Of a stretch of DNA of 5,091 bases, positions 1-4,793 are shown one piece after another. Below the pieces are notes generated by a model. It was not told the origin of the DNA, ran no database searches, and saw only the letters and a program-made list of their open reading frames with translations. Position 1 is the stretch's first letter. Every line of letters begins with the position of its first letter. Position numbers and translations under genes: made by a program. The DNA is from Candidatus Poribacteria bacterium (GTDB lineage Bacteria; Poribacteria; WGA-4E; WGA-3G): contig JAPPMR010000233.1 in NCBI GenBank assembly GCA_028818995.1, positions 1 through 5,091 on the forward strand, written 5' to 3'.

Positions 1-54
1 ACCCCCGACACGAGGCTTAGGAAGCCCCTGCTCTATCCCCTGAGCTACAGGCGC
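1..54 (-). tRNA. tRNA-Arg (anticodon CCU), 3' part cut by the window edge
   Basis: Read on the minus strand, the sequence folds as the first 54 positions of a tRNA. The acceptor 5' strand is GCGCCTG, followed by TA, and a 4-bp D stem GCTC/GAGC encloses an 8-base loop. The anticodon stem GGGGC/GCCTC (one G-T wobble) carries the loop TTCCTAA. The loop has T33, anticodon CCT at 34-36 and A37, so it decodes AGG as arginine. A 5-base variable region GTGTC and the first strand of the T stem (GGGGG) plus T54 follow before the window ends. The rest of the T arm, the acceptor 3' strand and any CCA lie outside. No good promoter is visible between it and apt, so it may be read through from apt or use a weak promoter of its own. 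Confidence 0.93.
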
Positions 55-65
55 GTTTACTGTTA

Positions 66-83
66 GAACCTCGTCTAAGGTTC
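66..83. repeat. 6-bp perfect hairpin between apt and the tRNA gene
   Basis: GAACCT at 66-71 and AGGTTC at 78-83 form a perfect 6-bp inverted repeat around a 6-base loop. On the minus strand it lies just upstream of the tRNA 5' end and is not followed by a T run, so it is not a canonical intrinsic terminator. It could be a processing structure in a transcript running from apt into the tRNA, or chance. Confidence 0.35.
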
Positions 84-96
84 AATTGTTATCCTA

Positions 97-115
97 TTTG
101 TTAAAATATAACAAA
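97..115 (-). terminator. weak AT-rich hairpin just after apt
   Basis: TTTGTTA at 97-103 and TAACAAA at 109-115 form a perfect 7-bp inverted repeat with a 5-base loop, starting 8 bases past the apt stop codon. It contains one G-C pair and has no downstream U tract on the minus strand, so it would be a poor intrinsic terminator. It is listed because it is the only candidate end signal for the operon that can be seen. Confidence 0.3.
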
Positions 116-122
116 ATATTGG

Positions 123-638
123 CTAAAATTCAACGAGAGAAAAGACTGGTCGGTCCGCTACTTTTTTTCGCCCCTCAAATTCTGTAAGTTCCAATAAAAG
201 AGCGATGCCTATCGTATTCCCACCAAGTTTTTTTACAAGTTCGACTGATGCTGCCAGAGTGCCGCCGGTAGCCAAAACGTCATCACATATAAGAACGCGG
301 CTTCCCCTTGGGAAAGCATCTTGATGGATAGCAAGCGTATCCGTGCCGTATTCAAGGTCATAGGTGATTTCATAGCAATCATAAGGTAATTTCCCGCTTT
401 TACGGATAGGCACAAAACCGATACCGAGGCGATGTGCAAGCGCTGCAGCCAAAATGAAACCTCGCGCATCAATCCCTACAATTACGTCAATCACTTCAGA
501 TTTAAAACGGTTAGCGAATACGTCGATCGCAGCATTAAAAGCTAATCCATTTCCTAAAAGAGGTGTAATATCCTTATATGAAACACCCGGTTTTGGGAAA
601 TTTGGTATCTCTCGAATAAACTTAGAAAAATCACTCAT
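123..638 (-). CDS. apt: adenine phosphoribosyltransferase
   Basis: Cytoplasmic purine-salvage enzyme converting adenine and PRPP to AMP and pyrophosphate. The 171-residue length is normal for bacterial Apt. The N-terminus has the family pattern with FPKPGV at 14-19 and KDITPLL at 22-28. GIDARGF at 55-61 and the VPIRKSGKLP segment at 76-85 are the conserved adenine-side and flexible-loop regions. The type I PRPP-binding motif is VLICDDVLATGGT at 115-127, with the acidic pair D119-D120. The ATG at 638 fits the family N-terminus, although no convincing Shine-Dalgarno precedes it. The gene starts 33 bases after the upstream dehydrogenase stop with no clear promoter between, so cotranscription is likely. 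Its role is unrelated to the sugar dehydrogenases, so the link is probably positional. All key residues seen are intact. Confidence 0.96.
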   Translation of the reverse strand: MSDFSKFIREIPNFPKPGVSYKDITPLLGNGLAFNAAIDVFANRFKSEVIDVIVGIDARGFILAAALAHRLGIGFVPIRKSGKLPYDCYEITYDLEYGTDTLAIHQDAFPRGSRVLICDDVLATGGTLAASVELVKKLGGNTIGIALLLELTEFEGRKKVADRPVFSLVEF

Positions 639-671
639 AATTTATTTATTTTCAACTTGTGTTGTCTCGTC

Positions 672-1724
672 TTACGGAAATTCAGTATTGGGATGAATCA
701 TAATTTTCATACCCTTTCGGGATTCCATCGCTTCAAAAGCCTTATCAATTTCAACAAGTGGAAAATGATGGGTGATAAGCGGTTGCACGCGAACTAAACC
801 TTTTTCAAGGAGACGAACCGCTAATTCGTGATGGCGAGGCACACATCCGTGAGAACCTGTAACAAAACACTCTTTATAGTGGATCGTATTTGAAAGGACG
901 CTCATCGGACGCATTGTTTTTGGCAATCCACCGAATAGGTTAACATAACCGCGGTGTGCAACCATTTCAACACCTTGTTCATGCGCTTCAACAGAGGCAC
1001 AGGTTGTAATAACGATATCTGGTCCTTCTCCATCCGTTTCTTCTCGGCAGCGTTCCACTACATCCTCCTCTTCAGAGGCGATGTAGACATCCGCTTCATA
1101 AAATTTTGCTATCTCCATCCGCAGTTTGCTGCGTTGAACGCCGATAACCTTTGTTGCTCCCATAACACGGGCAAGGTCAATCATCATACATCCGATCGGT
1201 CCTAAACCGATAATGACAACGGTCTTACCGAGAGACATATTTACTAATTCAAGTCCATTGATAGCACAGGCGAGGGGTTCAGCGAGGGCAGCTTCATCAA
1301 AACTGAGGGAGGTATCAAATGCGGTAACTGGTCCTTCTTCCAAAACAAGACGCGGAAGTTTCATATATTGTGCAAATGCACCGGGAATTTGGTAACCAAT
1401 AGCGTAATTAATATCACAGTTGTTTCCAAGCCCGTTCCTACACCAATGACATTGTCCACACGGTACATCCGCACCAATGGAGACGCGATCGCCTTCCTTG
1501 ACACGGGTTACGTTTTTACCGACTTTGACTATTACGCCAGAATTTTCGTGACCGATAATCGTTGGTGGTTTGACACGAGGGTTGCCGTGATGGAAAATGC
1601 GGACATCGGAACCGCATATACTGACAGATTCAACCCGCATCAATGCAGAGTCGTTATCAATTTCTGGTTCTGGAACATCCTGAACATTTAAGTTTTCAAG
1701 GCTTTCAAGTATAGCCGCTTTCAT
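672..1724 (-). CDS. zinc-dependent medium-chain alcohol/polyol dehydrogenase
   Basis: NAD(P)-dependent zinc oxidoreductase of the medium-chain family (sorbitol/threonine dehydrogenase branch), expected to interconvert a polyol or sugar derivative and its ketone in the cytoplasm. It has 350 residues from the chosen ATG. Likely catalytic zinc ligands are C37 (in CGSD), H59 (in GHE) and E149 (in AEP). The structural zinc site is C89, C92, C95 and C103 with canonical spacing. The Rossmann glycine motif GLGPIG is at 173-178. Strand 2 ends VIGVQRS (about 193-199) without the Asp typical of NAD-binding relatives, so NADP preference is possible. An in-frame start 12 codons upstream exists. ATG at 1724 is preferred because AGAGGA lies just before it and MKAAIL is the usual family N-terminus. 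It lies 43 bases after the GatD-like gene. Substrate unknown; the C-terminal GSHG and PLITHHFPL segments resemble polyol and sugar-phosphate dehydrogenases. Confidence 0.9.
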   Translation of the reverse strand: MKAAILESLENLNVQDVPEPEIDNDSALMRVESVSICGSDVRIFHHGNPRVKPPTIIGHENSGVIVKVGKNVTRVKEGDRVSIGADVPCGQCHWCRNGLGNNCDINYAIGYQIPGAFAQYMKLPRLVLEEGPVTAFDTSLSFDEAALAEPLACAINGLELVNMSLGKTVVIIGLGPIGCMMIDLARVMGATKVIGVQRSKLRMEIAKFYEADVYIASEEEDVVERCREETDGEGPDIVITTCASVEAHEQGVEMVAHRGYVNLFGGLPKTMRPMSVLSNTIHYKECFVTGSHGCVPRHHELAVRLLEKGLVRVQPLITHHFPLVEIDKAFEAMESRKGMKIMIHPNTEFP

Positions 1725-1727
1725 ATT

Positions 1728-1733
1728 TCCTCT
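1728..1733 (-). promoter_or_regulatory. Shine-Dalgarno deciding the start of the 672-1724 gene
   Basis: AGAGGA on the minus strand sits three bases before the ATG at 1724. No comparable site precedes the alternative start at 1760, which supports the shorter 350-residue product. Confidence 0.6.
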
Positions 1734-1767
1734 TGTTACCTGTAGGAACGTAAGTCCCACAAGAAGT

Positions 1768-2832
1768 TTACGATGGATGGATAAGAACTTTTGCGTAAAA
1801 TTGACTTTTGTCCTTCATCATGTGCAGTACTTCGGTGCTACCTGTTAACGACACCTTGTGTGTAATCAGTGGAGAGAGGTCTAACTTTCCAGAAGCCATC
1901 GCTTGTAGTACTGTCCGCCAATCATCATCGTTACCAGATACACTGTAATCAGAATTCCATGTCCCTAATAGACTTACCTCACGCCGCATGAGTTGCGAAA
2001 TAAGCGATGCGGGCAAAGTCACATCAGCAGCGGGGTTCCCAAGCAAAACGACATTGCCACCACGCCTGACACTCCCTAACGCATAAAGATATGTTTGTGG
2101 AACACCTGCTGCTTCAATACAGACATGTGCTCCTTTTCCTTCAGTCTGTGCGTTCACCACCTCAACGGGGTCTTCTATCGCGCTATTAAAGACATCTTCA
2201 AAACCGAGACGTTTTGCTAATTCAAGTTTTTCTGCGACAATATCAAATAGCAGCACCTGCGTTGCGCCCATAATTCTTGCCCATTGTGCTACCATCAACC
2301 CGATCGGACCTGCGCCAAAGATAGCAACAACTTTGCCAACAAGCGAATCTTGAACTCTCCGAAGTGCGTGGAGTGCCACCGCGGCGGGTTCGGTAAGGGC
2401 TGCCTCTTGTAAAGTTACGCTGTACGGCACACGGATAAGATTCTCTTTTGGGGCAACGACAAATTCGGCAAAAGCCCCATCACTTCGTGAACCGAGGTAG
2501 TCGTAGTCACTGCATTGCACATATTTCCCGTTTTCGCAAGCATCACATTTCCCACACCAAATTAGTGGAAAAACGACTACATTATCTCCTTGTTCAAAAC
2601 CTTCAACGCCCGGACCGCATAGGTCTATCGTTCCAGCGAATTCGTGTCCACAGACTGTGGGAAAACTGTAAGTGCCTTTAGAAAAAATCCTTGGAATATC
2701 AGAACCGCACACGCCACAGAAACCGATACGGACACGAACTTGCCCCTCAGCGACATCTGGAATAGGCATCTGTGACAGGCGTAAATCTCCAATACCGTGT
2801 AGCACAAGCGCGTCCATCAAACCGTCTTGCAT
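1768..2832 (-). CDS. gatD: galactitol-1-phosphate 5-dehydrogenase-like zinc dehydrogenase
   Basis: Zinc-dependent medium-chain dehydrogenase of 354 residues. E. coli GatD oxidises galactitol 1-phosphate to tagatose 6-phosphate with NAD, and this protein shares many of its stretches as I remember them: CGSDIPRIF (42-50), GHEF (62-65), GSRSDGAFAE (114-123), AGVPQT (242-247) and LSPLITH (319-325). Likely catalytic zinc ligands are C42, H63 and E148. Structural zinc cysteines are C93, C96, C99 and C107. The Rossmann motif GAGPIG is at 173-178, and D197 at the end of strand 2 points to NAD. The start is ATG at 2832, overlapping the upstream epimerase TGA by one base, with AGAGGAG four bases before it. 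A GTG at 2835 and an ATG at 2814 are alternatives. The overlap implies translational coupling with the epimerase. The family is secure. The exact substrate is inferred from similarity, since no galactitol PTS or tagatose-bisphosphate aldolase is visible. Confidence 0.87.
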   Translation of the reverse strand: MQDGLMDALVLHGIGDLRLSQMPIPDVAEGQVRVRIGFCGVCGSDIPRIFSKGTYSFPTVCGHEFAGTIDLCGPGVEGFEQGDNVVVFPLIWCGKCDACENGKYVQCSDYDYLGSRSDGAFAEFVVAPKENLIRVPYSVTLQEAALTEPAAVALHALRRVQDSLVGKVVAIFGAGPIGLMVAQWARIMGATQVLLFDIVAEKLELAKRLGFEDVFNSAIEDPVEVVNAQTEGKGAHVCIEAAGVPQTYLYALGSVRRGGNVVLLGNPAADVTLPASLISQLMRREVSLLGTWNSDYSVSGNDDDWRTVLQAMASGKLDLSPLITHKVSLTGSTEVLHMMKDKSQFYAKVLIHPS

Positions 2833-3557
2833 CACACTCCTCTTTTGGCAAGTCCAAGCGAAATAGCCTGATGGATCTGCTGAATATTTTCTATGCGAGA
2901 ACCTGATTTGTGAAAAACGCTACTGGATCCACCGACTAAGATATCTGCCCCTGCTGCGACCATTTTCGGAATGTTTTCAAAACTGACATTCCCATCAACT
3001 TCAATTGGCAGGTGAGCACCGCGTTCATTCAAAAAAGATCGACAGTCCGAAATTTTCTGTAGGGTTGATGGCACTAATTTCTGACCGGCAAACCCCGGAT
3101 TCACCGTCATAATCAGCACGAAGTCAAGCCGATCAATAACATACGCTATCGCGGAAAGCGGGGTCGCTGGGTTCAAAGCGACACCCGCTTTTATACCGTG
3201 TCCTTGAATTACCGATAAAGTTCTATCCAGATGTGTAGCAGATTCTGCATGAACAGCGATTTGTTGAACACATAAGTTTGCGACTGCTTCCACAAAAAAA
3301 TCGTTATTTTCCACCATCAAGTGGATGTCAAAGGCGCAATCTGTTTTTTGCCGTAATTGTTCAATGAGTGCCAACCCAATCGGCATGTTTGGCACAAAGT
3401 GTGCGTCCATCAAGTCAAAATGTAGCAGGTTGATTCCTGCTTCTTCCAATTCCCGAATATCTGTCTCCAAATTACAGAGATCAGCGCACATCACTGAAGG
3501 TGCTATGCTAATCTTTTTATCCGTGATATTAGGGCGTTGACTCTCAGGAGTCGGCAA
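2832..3557 (-). CDS. rpe: ribulose-phosphate 3-epimerase family protein (possibly AlsE-like hexulose-phosphate epimerase)
   Basis: TIM-barrel, metal-dependent ketose-phosphate 3-epimerase of 241 residues, slightly longer than typical Rpe because of about 15 extra N-terminal residues. Rpe interconverts ribulose 5-phosphate and xylulose 5-phosphate; AlsE does the same chemistry on allulose/fructose 6-phosphate. Predicted metal and catalytic residues are all present: H46 and D48 in LHFDLMD, H79 in IHLMV and D188 in IEVDGN. The mobile loop MTVNPGFAGQ is at 150-159, and a phosphate-binding GG followed by SSSVF is at 209-215. Departures from classic Rpe are PSVMCADL near residue 20, MDA instead of MDG at 50-52 and VDGN instead of VDGG. 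The first two regions and the MTV loop look closer to AlsE. The start is TTG at 3557, supported by GGAG seven bases upstream and a consensus promoter about 40 bases upstream. It is the first gene of the operon and overlaps the next by one base. Confidence 0.88.
   Translation of the reverse strand: MPTPESQRPNITDKKISIAPSVMCADLCNLETDIRELEEAGINLLHFDLMDAHFVPNMPIGLALIEQLRQKTDCAFDIHLMVENNDFFVEAVANLCVQQIAVHAESATHLDRTLSVIQGHGIKAGVALNPATPLSAIAYVIDRLDFVLIMTVNPGFAGQKLVPSTLQKISDCRSFLNERGAHLPIEVDGNVSFENIPKMVAAGADILVGGSSSVFHKSGSRIENIQQIHQAISLGLAKRGV
2837..2843 (-). promoter_or_regulatory. Shine-Dalgarno inside the end of the epimerase gene
   Basis: AGAGGAG on the minus strand lies within the last codons of the epimerase gene, four bases before the ATG at 2832. 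It favours 2832 over the GTG at 2835, which would be only one base from it, and fits coupled translation of the overlapping genes. Confidence 0.6.
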
Positions 3558-3564
3558 GATATTT

Positions 3565-3568
3565 CTCC
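3565..3568 (-). promoter_or_regulatory. Shine-Dalgarno supporting the TTG start of the epimerase
   Basis: GGAG on the minus strand is seven bases upstream of the TTG at 3557-3555. The next in-frame ATG is codon 23, inside the conserved first strand, so the TTG is the best start despite being a rare codon. Confidence 0.65.
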
Positions 3569-3596
3569 AATCAAATTCGGGTTTTTCAATCTATTT

Positions 3597-3625
3597 ATTA
3601 TAACATAAAATAGGTGAATTGTCAA
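3597..3625 (-). promoter_or_regulatory. consensus sigma70 promoter of the epimerase-dehydrogenase-apt operon
   Basis: On the minus strand the -35 hexamer is TTGACA (3620-3625) and the -10 hexamer is TATAAT (3597-3602), both exact consensus, separated by exactly 17 bases. The bases TGT just before the -10 also give an extended -10 element. The expected transcript start near 3590 leaves a leader of about 30 bases containing the GGAG site before the TTG start. No operator palindrome overlaps the hexamers, so strong, largely constitutive transcription is the simplest reading. Confidence 0.88.
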
Positions 3626-3668
3626 ATTTTGGGAAGGTGGTGGAGTGTGTAAAGTTTTGATATTTGTC

Positions 3669-3701
3669 TGAATTTCGAATTTTGTGAATTTCACTGATTT
3701 C
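3669..3701. repeat. AT-rich patch with short direct repeats and a small palindrome
   Basis: TGAATTTC occurs at 3669-3676 and 3685-3692, 16 bases apart, with a degenerate copy TGATTTC at 3695-3701. GTGAA/TTCAC at 3684-3694 forms a 5-bp inverted repeat around one base. It lies about 45-75 bases upstream of the -35 element of the operon promoter. It could be an upstream regulator site or intrinsically curved DNA, but at this base composition chance is possible. Confidence 0.35.
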
Positions 3702-3717
3702 GCAAACTAAGGGAAGA

Positions 3718-3744
3718 TGTCGCGCACTGGAACTCGCTCCTGCA
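3718..3744. repeat. REP-like palindromic element, degenerate
   Basis: Read on the minus strand this is a GCAGGAGCGAG head followed by a short centre and a GCGCGACA tail. It resembles the GTAGGAGCGAGC...GCTCGCGA plan of REP elements known from Pseudomonas. The inverted repeat (3722-3737) keeps GCG/CGC at the base of the stem but has one mismatch and two wobble-type pairs, so it looks decayed. It starts 6 bases past the stop codon of the 3750-4109 gene, a usual place for REP-type elements. Only one copy is in the window, so repetition cannot be shown here. Confidence 0.4.
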
Positions 3745-3749
3745 GATAA

Positions 3750-4109
3750 CTAATTATTCATCGCGACAAGACAAGAACTTAACATATTTTCAACCTCCTG
3801 TCGAGTATTATCGTGCAACGGTCCTGAAAGAGCTGCATGGTAAAGATTCACTGCCCGTCTTAAATCCCCTGCTTTCTCGTAACAAGAAGCTGCGCTAATA
3901 CGGTGTATCGCAGCTTCTAATTCTCGACCAAGGACATCCAACATCGGTGCAATATGTTCCTCGTAGTCGGCAGCGGATAGCCAAAGCGATTTTGCTGTTT
4001 CTGGTATACCAATATCTGACAGTGCTTGTGCTTTAGAAAGAATTTCTGATTTTTGGCTCATCATCTTTTTCAGTGCCTTCGTATAAGGTTTAGTTTTCAA
4101 GTTTTGCAT
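3750..4109 (-). CDS. small helical TPR-like protein of unknown function, second gene of a coupled pair
   Basis: Predicted soluble, mostly alpha-helical protein of 119 residues that I cannot assign to a named family. A lysine-rich N-terminus (about 1-25) is followed by helices at about 22-31 and 36-54. Residues 62-96 form a helix pair with TPR-like spacing: AAxxRxxAASCYEKAGD, then RRAVNLYHAAL. This suggests a protein-binding scaffold rather than an enzyme. There is no signal peptide or transmembrane segment. The ATG at 4109 is chosen over a longer open frame to 4190 because GGAGGA (4118-4123) lies 8 bases upstream and the longer form would run into the upstream gene. The start is only 4 bases after the stop of the 4114-4659 gene, and its Shine-Dalgarno lies within that gene's last codons. 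Coupled translation and a joint function with that protein are therefore likely. Confidence 0.75.
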   Translation of the reverse strand: MQNLKTKPYTKALKKMMSQKSEILSKAQALSDIGIPETAKSLWLSAADYEEHIAPMLDVLGRELEAAIHRISAASCYEKAGDLRRAVNLYHAALSGPLHDNTRQEVENMLSSCLVAMNN

Positions 4110-4113
4110 GTCG

Positions 4114-4659
4114 TCATTCCTCCGGTTGATGATAAGAAAATCGTATAAGGCCTCCAGGCTTAGAGAAGGCACAGACGATAACATAAGCATCTAATCTGAA
4201 TGGATTTTCTAATGCTTGTCTAACTTTTTCTTTCTGTCGTCGCCCGAGTTCAGATGCTGTTTCTGTGCCACTGATTTCTACAACGCTTTGCCTGTCTAAT
4301 GAACGGTAGTCAGCGCGGTCACCATAATTTGTTACATCTAATTGTCCAAGATTGACAATATTAGGGGTAAGAATAAACGCGAGGGCTGATGCAGCCATTT
4401 CTACTATCGGTTTTGTCTGTATAGTTGATCTTAAACGTTCTGCGTTCCTCTCAGTTTTCTCCGACCACGAGACTTCAAGCAAAAACTGTGTTTCTTCACC
4501 AAGCCAGTCGGAAACAATATTCTCACATGTAACTTCAAACACTGCGGGTGAAGCGGAATACGAACGCATCACTGATACGAATGCAACAGTATGAAGCTCA
4601 AGAAATAGGCGTGGATGCCAATCTGAAATCCTCTCAATGGAGCATTTGAATCTGTGCAT
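4114..4659 (-). CDS. conserved-looking protein of unknown function, first gene of a coupled pair
   Basis: Soluble protein of 181 residues with no family I can name. The N-terminal half reads as mixed strands and helices. The C-terminal half has a clear pattern: a strand VVEISG (126-131), a basic amphipathic helix around ELGRRQKEKVRQAL (137-150), a strand AYVIVCAFS (158-166) and a final strand LIRFSYH (171-177). This strand-helix-strand order with an upstream Asp (D115 or D118) and E128 is compatible with a PD-(D/E)XK nuclease-like fold. The usual ExK lysine is not in place (it reads E-I-S), so this is a weak suggestion. ATG at 4659 is preferred. A TTG at 4671 gives four more residues, an ATG at 4569 is internal, and none has a strong Shine-Dalgarno. 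A stop at 4687 limits the frame. A good promoter lies about 70 bases upstream, and the next gene starts 4 bases after this one ends. Confidence 0.7.
   Translation of the reverse strand: MHRFKCSIERISDWHPRLFLELHTVAFVSVMRSYSASPAVFEVTCENIVSDWLGEETQFLLEVSWSEKTERNAERLRSTIQTKPIVEMAASALAFILTPNIVNLGQLDVTNYGDRADYRSLDRQSVVEISGTETASELGRRQKEKVRQALENPFRLDAYVIVCAFSKPGGLIRFSYHQPEE
4118..4123 (-). promoter_or_regulatory. strong Shine-Dalgarno overlapping the end of the upstream gene
   Basis: GGAGGA on the minus strand is formed by the last sense codons (Glu-Glu) of the 4114-4659 gene and lies 8 bases before the ATG at 4109. It decides that start and indicates translational coupling of the pair. Confidence 0.75.
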
Positions 4660-4728
4660 AACGTTGAACAACTTATGGAAGTGGTCTCATTCCGTAAATT
4701 CACACCTAAATTACTGAAAATTTCTTGT

Positions 4729-4757
4729 ATTTTAGCATAATTATTGTGTATAGTAAA
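4729..4757 (-). promoter_or_regulatory. extended -10 promoter for the unknown two-gene module
   Basis: On the minus strand TTTACT (4752-4757, 4 of 6 matches to the -35 consensus) and TAAAAT (4729-4734, 5 of 6 to the -10 consensus) are 17 bases apart. TGC immediately before the -10 gives an extended -10 element. Transcription would start near 4721, leaving a leader of about 60 bases before the ATG at 4659. The module therefore appears to be transcribed separately from the membrane-protein gene upstream. Confidence 0.65.
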
Positions 4758-4793
4758 GAGAAATAGATTATTGAGTAGGAACAGTTGTTGTAG

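Noticed and set aside
1..54. tRNA 3' end as an integration site for a genomic island
   Set aside because: The tRNA is cut by the window edge, its 3' half is not visible, and no integrase or duplicated tRNA end is found in the window.
66..115. Two hairpins between apt and the tRNA as a proper intrinsic terminator
   Set aside because: Neither stem is GC-rich and followed by a T run on the minus strand, so they are listed only as weak structures.
1368..1691. 107-codon plus-strand open frame antisense to the second dehydrogenase
   Set aside because: It lies wholly opposite a well-supported enzyme gene with intact zinc and cofactor motifs. No family features are seen in its translation.
3503..3694. 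63-codon open frame covering the intergenic region and the epimerase start
   Set aside because: It runs across the consensus promoter and the start of the epimerase gene, and has low-complexity composition with no good ribosome site.
4110..4190. 27-residue N-terminal extension of the small helical protein
   Set aside because: It overlaps the end of the upstream coding region, and the strong GGAGGA site sits at the right distance for the shorter start at 4109.
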